Assembly: GCA_947259705.1 (NCBI GenBank) | Contig: CAMYNL010000007.1 | Coordinates: 1 to 64,000 of the forward strand | From: an uncultured Gammaproteobacteria bacterium | Lineage (GTDB): Bacteria; Pseudomonadota; Gammaproteobacteria; Arenicellales; JAANXG01 | Reading direction: 5' to 3' | DNA: 64,000 nt | Shown: in pieces, positions 1 to 7,661 of the stretch | Numbering within the stretch: the stretch's first letter is position 1 | Layout: every line of letters starts with the position of its first letter | The notes under the pieces: generated by a model | Databases searched by the model: none | Seen by the model: the letters and a program-made list of their open reading frames with translations, nothing else | Told to the model about the DNA's origin: nothing | Made by a program: the position numbers and the translations under genes

Positions 1-8
1 CCCACACG

Positions 9-470
9 ATGCATTGGGCGGATTACCGCCCGTTGTTTATAGCAACCGAAAGCTGGAAAACTCTAATTATGAACTGTCGCCTTGACGGGGAAGCTTACGC
101 GGGTACTGCAGCGATGCAGTCGATCAACATCGTCGTAATGAACCGCTCGTTCCTGGGCGCATTCATGGGAACCGCCGTGCTGTCGCTCGGCGTGATTGGG
201 CTCACTCTGGTCCGCTGGAGTGATCCCTCGGCTATGTTCTTCCTGGGTGGGGCTGTCTTTTACATCGTAGGAACTTTTCTCGTTACCATGCTCGGCAATG
301 TTCCTTTGAACAACCAACTGGCTGCGGCGTCCGCTACGGACCCCGCTACTCACGACGTGTGGCACCACTACCTGGACCGATGGACGATGTGGAACCACGT
401 TCGGACGGTGGCCGCAATGATGGCGGCACTAATGTACACCGCGGGTCTCATGCCGAACGGGGACACGTGA
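9..470 (+). CDS. DUF1772 (anthrone oxygenase-like) membrane protein, N-terminus abnormal
   Basis: From about residue 18 onward the protein matches the DUF1772 pattern: AAMQSINIVVMN, two hydrophobic segments, the NVPLNNQL motif, then W..Y...W..WNHVRT and a last hydrophobic helix. Members are small integral membrane proteins, and anthrone oxygenases are the characterised relatives. The normal family start is a hydrophobic helix ending in a motif like FSTFVM. Here the first 16 to 20 residues are polar and unrelated, so the 5' part is either replaced or lost to a frameshift. An internal ATG at 69 is the other possible start. The gene stands alone with no clear ribosome site. It may be non-functional. 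Confidence 0.6.
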   Translation: MHWADYRPLFIATESWKTLIMNCRLDGEAYAGTAAMQSINIVVMNRSFLGAFMGTAVLSLGVIGLTLVRWSDPSAMFFLGGAVFYIVGTFLVTMLGNVPLNNQLAAASATDPATHDVWHHYLDRWTMWNHVRTVAAMMAALMYTAGLMPNGDT

Positions 471-593
471 TCTAGCGACTGACCGGCGTTGAGAAACTTG
501 GCCCCCGCTATCGCTGTTCTTCGCACTACGCCGACTGCAGGCGGAGTACGAATTCTTGTTCGTCAGATGGACTACGCTAAATGTCCGCAACCG

Positions 594-643
594 AACTCGC
601 CCCTTTAATGCTGCAATGCGGTAGGCTGGGTTCGACCCGTTTC
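594..643 (+). repeat. 50-bp direct repeat, left copy
   Basis: These 50 bases match positions 3087-3136 in the same orientation with three substitutions (at 600, 614 and 624). The copy lies just upstream of an IS91-type transposase remnant. Read on the minus strand both copies can encode KRVEPSLPH, which may only be chance open frame. The pair brackets the glycosyltransferase/methyltransferase genes. Confidence 0.85.
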
Positions 644-682
644 GGATGTTCAAGGTGCAGATGCTTCAACGTCTGCTTTGGG

Positions 683-810
683 TGTAAACGCGTGTTCAAG
701 ATCGACGTCAAAACCTGTCGCCACTGCGGTAGCACCATCAAGATCATCGCCAGCATCGAAGACCGGCAGTGATCAAGCGAATCCTGGATCATCTTCAACA
801 CCCGAACTAA
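683..810 (+). pseudogene. IS91-type transposase C-terminal remnant (left)
   Basis: The translation reads KRVFKIDVKTCRHCG followed by STIKIIASIED. This is the conserved zinc-knuckle end of IS91/IS801-type rolling-circle transposases (usually K-R-V-F-x-I-D-x-E-T-C..CGG...IIASIEDP). After IED the frame breaks. A one-base deletion near 765 moves the rest to another frame, where it continues VIKRILDHLQHPN and stops at 808-810. The stretch before 683 is also out of frame relative to the expected W-x-x-R-L-K-R-V-F. No catalytic tyrosine region is present, so this is an inactive fragment. Confidence 0.75.
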
Positions 811-822
811 GGTAGTTGCCGG

Positions 823-1833
823 TTACTTTCGGCGCAGCAGTTTCTTGATTTTGATATACGTAGGCACACCAGAGTTAACGCCAAGAAACCGGCACAATAA
901 TCGCAAGATCAGATTTCCGTGCTGCAACCTATAGTTCGAATCAAGGAAATATACTTTTTCCAGGATTTGTTTCCACAACATTTGATCCTGTTCGAATGCT
1001 GAGAGTATCTGTTTGGCATAATAATTAGCGAGCAGTTTTTGTCTCGCCGCTGTCATCCGATTGGTATTGCGCAGCTCTGTTTCGATCCAGTGCAAAATCA
1101 TATAGTGTTCATTAACTAGCCGATCGCGCGTGCGATTTGATAGTTGATCACCATGGATTGTCCACGCATAGGAATCTATTTTTAGCGTTTCATAGCGGGC
1201 GCCCGACAAGCAAATCTGCGCAAAAATAAGCCAGTCATCCGCCTTGATTGGCGTGAAATCCTTGACTGGTTTCAGGTAGTCCGCTATCGCAGATTTTCGA
1301 AACAAGGCTGCCGATGTGTAACACCCGCCCACCCGAAGGAAATCGTCAATGGGGTCAGCATACGTCGGAGCTTTTCGATATTCGCGCATGTGAGTGGCTT
1401 CCGAACCGTTGTCGTCATAGTATCGAATCTGCCAGTTGGTCAGCAAAACGTCGGCATCGCTGGCCCGAATGGCCTGGACTTCTCGCTCCAGCGCACCTCC
1501 CAATAGAAAGTCGTCATGATCCAGAAATTTGACGAACTCACCGCTACATTTCTGCACACCGTGGATCCGGGTCCGATAAGCGCCGATGTTGGTTTGACTA
1601 AAATAGCGGATTACTGCCTGTCGGTCACCTGGATGATTTTTCGAAGACTCTGACACCAGGCCAGGAAACTTGTTTTGAATAGTCTCAAGGCATGGATGAG
1701 ACGAACCATCTTCGATAACGATGATTTCGGTTTTGGTATTTTGCTGGGACAATATCGACTTGATAGCGCTAACGCATGCGTCCGGCGCATTATAAGCGGG
1801 AATGATCACACTGACATCAATAACGCTGTGCAT
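823..1833 (-). CDS. family 2 glycosyltransferase
   Basis: This 336-residue protein opens with VSVIIPAYNAP, the first strand of a GT-A fold, then EIIVIEDGSS and FVKFLDHDDFL. The last carries the acidic cluster that binds metal and nucleotide sugar. It would transfer a sugar from a nucleotide-sugar donor to a surface glycan; the acceptor is unknown. The C-terminal third is basic (IKIKKLLRRK), with no obvious membrane helix. It lies 26 bp downstream of a SAM methyltransferase on the same strand and probably shares its transcript. Base composition is clearly more AT-rich than the genes after 7.6 kb. Flanking repeats and transposase remnants suggest the pair was acquired. Confidence 0.85.
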   Translation of the reverse strand: MHSVIDVSVIIPAYNAPDACVSAIKSILSQQNTKTEIIVIEDGSSHPCLETIQNKFPGLVSESSKNHPGDRQAVIRYFSQTNIGAYRTRIHGVQKCSGEFVKFLDHDDFLLGGALEREVQAIRASDADVLLTNWQIRYYDDNGSEATHMREYRKAPTYADPIDDFLRVGGCYTSAALFRKSAIADYLKPVKDFTPIKADDWLIFAQICLSGARYETLKIDSYAWTIHGDQLSNRTRDRLVNEHYMILHWIETELRNTNRMTAARQKLLANYYAKQILSAFEQDQMLWKQILEKVYFLDSNYRLQHGNLILRLLCRFLGVNSGVPTYIKIKKLLRRK

Positions 1834-1859
1834 TTAGCTACGATACGGCAAACACGAAG

Positions 1860-2603
1860 TTACGAAGTGACGATAACGCCAATTCCGAATCCGTCTTGAT
1901 CCGGCTCTTCAATAAATTCGTAATGTTCGTAATCTTCTTTTATTTCTGCATAAAATCGTGGTACATCGCCTGTGTATTTGTTCGTTTGTTTTCCGAATCT
2001 TTGCCCGTGATCCTGCACAATGTCGTGAAAAATGATAATTCCACCTCGACGAACGTATTTGTTATACAGAGAAAAATCGCCGCTCACACCTTCGTAACTG
2101 TGGTCGCCATCTAGAAATAATACGTCCAGTTTTTCATCCGAACCCAGAATGGACTCAACTCGCTGAATGGTCTTTAGCGTTCTAGACTCACCGATAATAT
2201 AGTGTGCGGACCGTGTTGAAGTTATCCGGTCGATAAGTGATTTGTTCTTTACGTCAATGTCTATACCAATGCTTTTTTGGATAGTCGGGCACAAACGCCT
2301 TATCAAAAAATGTGTCCCGCCGTTCGCTGTACCGATTTCAAGATAGATACCCGGCTGCTTCTGATTCAAAAACTCAATCAGAGCGAGAATCTCCGACTTA
2401 AGCTGACATGGAAAGATGAATTGTCGCGCAAAGTCAAAAACAGTGTCGTCAGTAGTGAGTTGCTCTGACTTTTTTTGTATTCGTTTTAACTCTCCTGTTG
2501 TTTTTAATTTTATCGATTGGTAAAGGTCACGTAACATAAAGTACGTATTTGGCACCGTCCTATAAAGCCAGGTTTTGAGTGTACTGATTACTGAATTTGA
2601 CAT
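1860..2603 (-). CDS. class I SAM-dependent methyltransferase
   Basis: The core reads YLEIGTANGGTHFLI (SAM-binding motif I), then KSIGIDID, then VLFLDGDHSYEGV, then GGIIIFHDI. This order is typical of Methyltransf_24 and CmcI-like enzymes. An aspartate/histidine pair in DGDHSYEG often binds metal in these families. The substrate is probably a sugar or glycan, judging from the glycosyltransferase 26 bp downstream. I place the start at the ATG at 2603 because the longer frame begins only with a TTG at 2645. The C-terminus ends in a short hydrophobic strand (GFGIGVIVTS), as in relatives. It is AT-rich like its partner. Confidence 0.8.
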   Translation of the reverse strand: MSNSVISTLKTWLYRTVPNTYFMLRDLYQSIKLKTTGELKRIQKKSEQLTTDDTVFDFARQFIFPCQLKSEILALIEFLNQKQPGIYLEIGTANGGTHFLIRRLCPTIQKSIGIDIDVKNKSLIDRITSTRSAHYIIGESRTLKTIQRVESILGSDEKLDVLFLDGDHSYEGVSGDFSLYNKYVRRGGIIIFHDIVQDHGQRFGKQTNKYTGDVPRFYAEIKEDYEHYEFIEEPDQDGFGIGVIVTS

Positions 2604-2687
2604 GTCACATAAGCCAGACAGAAACGAATGCAGAAGTGAAGTCAATTATAAACACAACAAGAAGATTTGTTTATTATGCACGCTCCA

Positions 2688-3026
2688 AAATACCGTATCG
2701 GGATGGTCCGACACACATCATCCTGGACCCGCTTGACTTTATTGCTCGTCGCGACGCCTACCTAAACCCAGAGTGAAACTCACGTGCTTCCACGGCATGT
2801 GTTGCACCGAACAGCACACTGTGTGCGCGGGGGACACCGGGCCGGCGCACAAACCACAATGATTGCGGGACAGCAGTCGAGCGTCATGCTGCCATGAGTT
2901 GGGTGCAGCGAGTGAAACGTATGTTCAAAGCTTCCACATCCTGCTCACGCTCCTACCTACATCCATGAAGGCACGATCTATATCGAAACATGCCACCACT
3001 GTAGCGGGGCGGTATTACAAATATAC
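2688..3026 (+). pseudogene. IS91-type transposase remnant (right)
   Basis: Pieces of an IS91-family transposase can be followed across several frames. THIILDPLDFIAR starts near 2708 and a CVAPNSTLCAR-like segment matches R-F-H-G-V-x-A-P-N-S. AMSWVQRVKRMFK ends near 2930, and IYIETCHHCSGAV lies at 2976-3014. A stop interrupts the frame after AYLNPE, and about 45 extra bases separate RMFK from IETC. The catalytic N-terminal half is missing. It overlaps in content with the left remnant (both hold the KRxFK...C..CG end), so the two derive from separate copies or from a duplicated element. Inactive. Confidence 0.7.
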
Positions 3027-3086
3027 CGGTAAAGCGTACACTCAAAACGCAAGTTTTCTCGTGTATCGAAGGTCGGATCATGGGCA

Positions 3087-3136
3087 AACTCGGCCCTTTA
3101 ATGCTGAAATGCGGTAAGCTGGGTTCGACCCGTTTC
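3087..3136 (+). repeat. 50-bp direct repeat, right copy
   Basis: This copy matches 594-643 at 47 of 50 positions in the same orientation. Here it lies about 60 bp downstream of a transposase remnant, whereas the left copy lies upstream of one. About 2.5 kb separate the two. Confidence 0.85.
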
Positions 3137-3345
3137 AGCCATTCGCATAAGTGCCGCAAAGCCGATATACGTCACACATTCCTGATTATTGAGCCCCGAT
3201 AATTGGGTCACAATTTGTTAGAATGGCACTCACAAACAAGATATTACAACAATCGGATTAGATGAGAAGAAATATATAAGGACTACATCAGTTCCAATAT
3301 TGATAAATGGGGCGATAACATTCGTTCCATTATCTGTTGTGCACT

Positions 3346-3777
3346 ATGAATGAAACCGATCCAAAATTGCTAGTCACGGGAAGCGAACTGATTCTGGATG
3401 AACAAGGTGGTTGGCCGAATTTTCACGATGCAGAAATAGATGATTTCAAGATTTGGCGTGGTGACATACGCCCGGAAGAAGATATTTATATCGGACCTCA
3501 AATCACGATCCGGATGAAACTATGTGCTCTTAAGAACCCGTTCGCCGTGCTCTTTAGATTTGAAGACTGTAAAAACATCAAGATGTCAGGATTTAACAAT
3601 CAAAACCCAATCATGGATTTGGTATTTGGTGTCGAGGAACGAGGAAATTTGAGAGACGGAACACCGATGACTCCTTACATAATTGTTCATTTCCTACCCG
3701 TGTGGGAATTCGAGCTTTCATTCAAGTGTTTCAGGGTCTCGGTAGAAAAGATCGCGGATCACGAAGGTGCCGCATAA
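3346..3777 (+). CDS. Imm50-like immunity protein
   Basis: The 143-residue protein has the features I associate with Immunity protein 50: WPNFHDAEIDDFKI near the start, a central VLFRFEDCKNIKMSGFNNQN and an alternating beta-strand tail (FELSFKCFRVSVEKI). Such proteins neutralise toxins of polymorphic or contact-dependent systems in the cytoplasm. No toxin gene is visible beside it, so it would be an orphan. The ATG at 3346 is preferred over an in-frame TTG at 3337. The stop codon lies in TAACAATTCATTGAACC, which resembles the left end of an integron attC site, but no matching right end was found. The assignment rests on pattern recall and is moderate. Confidence 0.55.
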   Translation: MNETDPKLLVTGSELILDEQGGWPNFHDAEIDDFKIWRGDIRPEEDIYIGPQITIRMKLCALKNPFAVLFRFEDCKNIKMSGFNNQNPIMDLVFGVEERGNLRDGTPMTPYIIVHFLPVWEFELSFKCFRVSVEKIADHEGAA

Positions 3778-3964
3778 CAATTCATTGAACCGGACATCGC
3801 TACTCCCACCATGGTTTCTTTCGTGCAAACGTCACGCCAGGAATACAGTGCGCCGATTAACGAAGATGTTTAGAAGACGTTTTTATACGTTGCCAAGACT
3901 GAAGGCCCTTTGCCCGCACACGACAACGTAGGAGAGGCCGAAAGTAATCGAGTTTATTTCGCTA

Positions 3965-4189
3965 TTGCTTATATTCGCTGCAGTGTACTTTGGCGTGAGT
4001 GTGCCCTTATTTCAGCGCTTTAGTATGTGGAGGAAAGCCCGAAGGTTTACAGTTCGGCTAGGTATTCCGTGGAGTGCTCGAGATCCTGATCATAGATGGG
4101 ATGTAGTGATGTCATTTTTGTCGTTTGCTGTCGCGCTTACAATTTCGATGATCTTGTTAGACCAACTTATGCCCTTTCAAAACGTGTAA
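3965..4189 (+). CDS. small two-helix membrane protein, unknown
   Basis: About 74 residues with an N-terminal hydrophobic stretch (LIFAAVYFGVSVPLF), a basic middle segment and a second hydrophobic stretch (FLSFAVALTISMILL). I do not recognise a family. The only in-frame starts are weak: TTG at 3965, while a good GGAGAGG motif at 3931-3937 precedes a GTA (3944) in the same frame. A lost GTG start codon would explain this. It lies alone between the Imm50-like gene and a convergent phosphorylase. Confidence 0.3.
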   Translation: MLIFAAVYFGVSVPLFQRFSMWRKARRFTVRLGIPWSARDPDHRWDVVMSFLSFAVALTISMILLDQLMPFQNV

Positions 4190-4368
4190 AGTGGGTAATG
4201 GGTTATAGACTCTTGCCACCACCTAATTTCAAACTGAACGCTCGCTATTGGCCGAACTGACCCATACAATTTGACAGCATTCCATATAAATCAGAACGAA
4301 TTCCTATTTCCGCTTAGACGTTAAGAGCAGGCACTCATTAATGTTCCATTGATGAGGAATCCAGGCGG

Positions 4369-5172
4369 TCAGACGATCCGTAGAAGCCGTCGCGCGGCGC
4401 TGACCACAATCGCTAAAGCATCTGTGGTGCCGCTGACCTGGCCCTTCTCGAAGTCGCCCTCGATTTGGCCCATCTGATTTGTGACATGGGCGAAACAGAT
4501 GACCGGCTTGTCGCATGCTCGTGCGAAGGCATAGAGTGCGGCCGCCTCCATCTCAACGGCTAGCAGGCCGCGCCGGCGCATGACTTCGATCGCCTGTGCT
4601 GTCTCGCGGAAGGGCGCGTCGGTCGTCCAAGTAGCACCCCGCAGCACGGGGACATGAAGGTCGTCGAAGGCATCGTCCAGGATGCTAAGCAGCGCCACAG
4701 GCGCCTCGCTGTATGGCGCTGGTGGCAGATAATGATAGCTCGTACCTTCGTCGCGTAGGGCGCGCTCGATCAAGACGAAGTATGGGGGTGTCTGAACGGG
4801 TACAATCTGACCCGATGATGAGACACTGAGGAGTAGCCGACACCCGGAGGCAAAAAGCTCTTCCGCCAACAGGACGGCAAAGGACGCACCGACCGCAAAG
4901 CCGACGACACCGATCGTCAGACCGCCCTCTTCACAGACATGAAGATCGGTATGGAAGCAGGCCCAGCCGTCGTGACGACGCATGCGCCTCTCTGCCTGGA
5001 GCTGCCGGACGATGTCACCGTCTGGGTCAAGCAGGCAAACCTCTGGCACCCGCTCTATCGTGACTGATTTCTGGCGCCGTGCTTCGCGCAGCAGGCTCTC
5101 GGGTGAGAAGGCCGAGGGCGAGCCGTAATGCTTGTTCGCTAGGATCGGCGGTGCCTCGTCATGGTCGGTCAC
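4369..5172 (-). CDS. nucleoside phosphorylase (PNP/UDP family)
   Basis: The protein has the phosphorylase-1 layout. GLTIGVVGFAVGASFAVLLAEEL resembles the phosphate/ribose loop, LLLSVSSSGQI follows, and AVEMEAAALYAFA near the end is the nucleoside-binding signature. It should split purine or pyrimidine nucleosides with phosphate, releasing ribose-1-phosphate in the cytosol. I chose the GTG at 5172 (267 residues) because GGAGAG lies eight bases upstream and family similarity begins at PILANKHYGSPS. An ATG at 5316 in the same frame would add a 48-residue tail with no family character. It appears to be a single-gene unit in the accessory region. Confidence 0.8.
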   Translation of the reverse strand: MTDHDEAPPILANKHYGSPSAFSPESLLREARRQKSVTIERVPEVCLLDPDGDIVRQLQAERRMRRHDGWACFHTDLHVCEEGGLTIGVVGFAVGASFAVLLAEELFASGCRLLLSVSSSGQIVPVQTPPYFVLIERALRDEGTSYHYLPPAPYSEAPVALLSILDDAFDDLHVPVLRGATWTTDAPFRETAQAIEVMRRRGLLAVEMEAAALYAFARACDKPVICFAHVTNQMGQIEGDFEKGQVSGTTDALAIVVSAARRLLRIV

Positions 5173-5524
5173 CGACGTCGCTCTCCTATCAGCATCTTCG
5201 TCATTAAACACTCGGATGCCCTGTTCTTCAGATTCCGGAATTGGTTGGCGGAAATTCTGTCTTGCCAGACGAAAGGTGGCAAGCGAATGGCAGCGATTGA
5301 GGATATAAGTGGACATTTGAAACTGCAGATCATGGCTTTCTCGAACTTCCGGAGTCGGCCGGTCGTATGCATCCGAGGATTAGCCCGTCAAGGGCTGCAC
5401 GCCGCTCCCAAGCAGCCGCTGGCTGGACGATGGCTCTAATGGTGCGATCGACCCATTCCGAGCATTCGACATCGACCCGTCGAACGCCCGCAATAACGAG
5501 TGGAGCAGTCGTCCGTTAGTTCTC

Positions 5525-6196
5525 CTATTTCACGGCGAAGCAATAGAACAGACCTTCGCCGCCGGTGCTGCGAAATCCGTCCTGGGTGCATCCGCGCGTC
5601 GGGTGCGCCGAATTCCAGGACTGTGCCCATGGATGGTCGATCGGGCCCACGCGGTCATGGTGGCCGACCATGGCAGAATCTTCCGCACCTCCCTTCGCCC
5701 AGTTTCCGCAAGTCCTATCCGGGAAGAATGCGCCGGCAAAGGCGGTACCATCGGGTCGCGAACCGGTGAGGATGTCATGTTTGTTCGGTTTTTCGGTGCG
5801 ACCATTCACCATCTGGCCGTTCTCATCCAGAGCCGTCTGTTTGTCCACGTTGTTGTTCTCTGAGTGCAGATCCGCGACGTTCTTTGCAATCATCACGCCC
5901 TTGGCGTTGTACCACGGGCCCGAACCGATTCGGTCGCGAGCATGTTCAACGTCTGGATCACTCAATTCTGCGCCTTGCGTACTCAGGTAGGCGCGCCAGG
6001 TGTGCCCGCCGGCACCAACCGATTCGGCCAACTTTTGACAATAGGCGTCGGCCCCTTCCAGTCCACCGAGATCGCCGCCCTTACCAGGATTCACGCTTGT
6101 TACGAAGAAACTCATGCTATTGTCCTGTGCCGTGGCGTAGGCTGAACAGATCAATGCGACTAAGCTCGAGGCAATTACATAGGATAACTTTCTCAT
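5525..6196 (-). CDS. secreted endostatin/lectin-like protein
   Basis: A signal peptide (MRKLSYVIASSLVALICSAYATA) is followed by SFFVTSVNPGKGGDLGGLEG, TWRAYLSTQ, GSGPWYNAKG, HDILTGS and a cysteine-rich end (DRTCGNW, TRGCTQDGF, GLFYCFAVK). Bacterial proteins of this pattern are often named lectin and resemble the endostatin/collagen NC10 fold, which is a compact C-type-lectin-like domain. Four cysteines in the mature part could form disulfides in the periplasm or outside. GGAGAG stands eight bases before the ATG. No neighbour suggests a pathway; ligand and role are unknown. Confidence 0.6.
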   Translation of the reverse strand: MRKLSYVIASSLVALICSAYATAQDNSMSFFVTSVNPGKGGDLGGLEGADAYCQKLAESVGAGGHTWRAYLSTQGAELSDPDVEHARDRIGSGPWYNAKGVMIAKNVADLHSENNNVDKQTALDENGQMVNGRTEKPNKHDILTGSRPDGTAFAGAFFPDRTCGNWAKGGAEDSAMVGHHDRVGPIDHPWAQSWNSAHPTRGCTQDGFRSTGGEGLFYCFAVK

Positions 6197-6209
6197 CTGG
6201 CTCTCTCCT

Positions 6210-6680
6210 TTGGGGGATGTTTTGGTATTGTTCTGTTACGTTTAGAGATTAATTTGCCTGGATAGTTTCACACCCATGATGGCGTGTGAGGTGTTCACCC
6301 TGAACTCTTAAATGAACAGAGGAGGTGACTTGACAGCATATGACTTACGTCTCCTATATGCCGTACAGGGCTGGTTAAATCAAGAATACTGAATTTAGAA
6401 CCAGCAATTATCGATAGGTCTGCTTGGATGATCTACAGGAATCACTAGCCCGCTTCGTTGTCAATAGCTGACATCGCGCTTCTTGTTGTTGCTTTGCAGC
6501 AGCACTATCGGCTTGCGACCCACAGCGGTCTAATTCGTCATGCCGAAATTGGGTCTGGATTGGAACACACAGCGGCCTTAATTAGTCCTGTATCAGTCAC
6601 GGCCATTGCTACAATTCTACAGATATAAATCCCGCTCAACTTGACAGTACCCTACCGACCCCGGCAGCCCGAACGATTGC
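6210..6680. other. intergenic stretch without recognised gene
   Basis: About 470 bases between the divergent side of the secreted lectin-like gene and the small cysteine-rich gene. It is moderately AT-rich. A GGAGGTGA motif at 6321-6328 precedes a 20-codon TTG frame, but nothing recognisable follows. I see no RNA gene or repeat. Confidence 0.5.
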
Positions 6681-6682
6681 GC

Positions 6683-6841
6683 TCAGTCCTTTGCCTGATC
6701 TGAGTTCATTGGCTTCGATTGAGGTTTCTGCTCGCCACTATCGTCCTCGACGTAGTCGCCGAGGACGCTCTTCAAAGGGCACACTGAGACTGCCGGGCAT
6801 TTTTTGCAGCCGGCCATAATAGCAATTGGACAAACGGTCAT
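6683..6841 (-). CDS. 52-residue cysteine-rich small protein
   Basis: An ATG at 6841 preceded by AGGAGA with seven bases of spacing opens a 52-codon frame starting MTVCPIAIMAGCKKCPAVS and continuing V-C-P-L-K. Four cysteines lie in the first 21 residues (positions 4, 12, 15 and 21, two of them as C-K-K-C), each near a proline or lysine. The rest is polar and acidic with no helix-forming hydrophobics. The spacing could bind zinc or an iron-sulfur cluster, but this is inference. I recall similar short frames in other proteobacteria but no named function. The codon pattern, strong ribosome site and isolated position support a true gene. Confidence 0.6.
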   Translation of the reverse strand: MTVCPIAIMAGCKKCPAVSVCPLKSVLGDYVEDDSGEQKPQSKPMNSDQAKD

Positions 6842-6859
6842 GTAGATTCTCCTGTAGGA

Positions 6860-7640
6860 CTCCGACGCCTTTGTGGCTCCCTAAGTATTAAGACTGTCTG
6901 AGCGCGACGTCGTTACCATGGTACGCCTGCACCATCCCGCTGTCATGCGCAATCTGCGGTGGAAATGTCGCCTGCGGTTTTGCCGAGAGGGGGCGTTACG
7001 GTGTAACGACGCCAAAGTGCAGTGATCCACGACAGGGAAACACGTCGCGTTGCTTCCCATCCTGTCCCTGGCGAATTGTTACTCAAGCAGCTATAGGGAG
7101 CTGATTGTAACCCGTCAGGGAAAGTTGGACCAAAAGGGGTAGTTGAATAAGAGGGGGACTTTTCGCTACACAGCCACAGTCTGTTACGTATCGGTAAGCC
7201 GACGGTATTTTTATGTCGACAAAATGTCTCTTGCTGGCCTGAACTCCGCCGTAGTATTCGTGCTGGGCGGTGTCCGCTTCTGAGCGATAACCAGCTACCG
7301 CACTGTCCCGTAACGGACAATAGCAGCGTGCCCATCCGTTAAGACTGACCCCACATGATCGGTAACTGCTGAGTCAGATTCTTACGTCCGCCCTGTCGTA
7401 TTGAGCAGCAGTCGGGCGCGGATAAGGCCGACACGAGCGCTCTCAGGCTGTCAACTGGCCGCTAACCCTATAGTGTTGCGTTGTCTGTCGCGCATTGCTA
7501 ATCGCCACCCAATATTGTTGGAATTCAGTGTGGTAAAGTGAACACCCAACTGGGAGAAACCACCCCCAATTGATAAGCGCTTGCAAACTACCGACACCTC
7601 CTGAGGATCAGGTCGGGCGAATCCAGCACCCCGTCTACGT
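6860..7640. other. intergenic stretch, nothing recognised
   Basis: About 780 bases before ftsH. One 130-codon frame exists on the minus strand (6943-7335), but its amino-acid composition is unlike a folded protein and it has no ribosome site. Short self-complementary words occur (for example around 6914-6925, ACCATGGT), without a clear hairpin terminator. This is probably decayed DNA at the edge of the accessory region. Confidence 0.45.
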
Positions 7641-7661
7641 TTGGTAGAATTCGTGGTTGGA

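Noticed and set aside
3772-3900. Possible integron attC site after the Imm50-like gene (TAACAATTCATTGAACC)
   Set aside because: Only the left end resembles attC. No complementary right end with a GTTRRRY core was found within 130 bases, and the next ORF does not continue a cassette array.
6321-6395. Strong GGAGGTGA motif followed by a 20-codon frame
   Set aside because: The frame starts with TTG, has no recognised family and no second feature to support it.
6943-7335. 130-codon minus-strand open frame
   Set aside because: No ribosome site, and its composition is unlike real proteins, with many S, T, R and P residues and no hydrophobic core.
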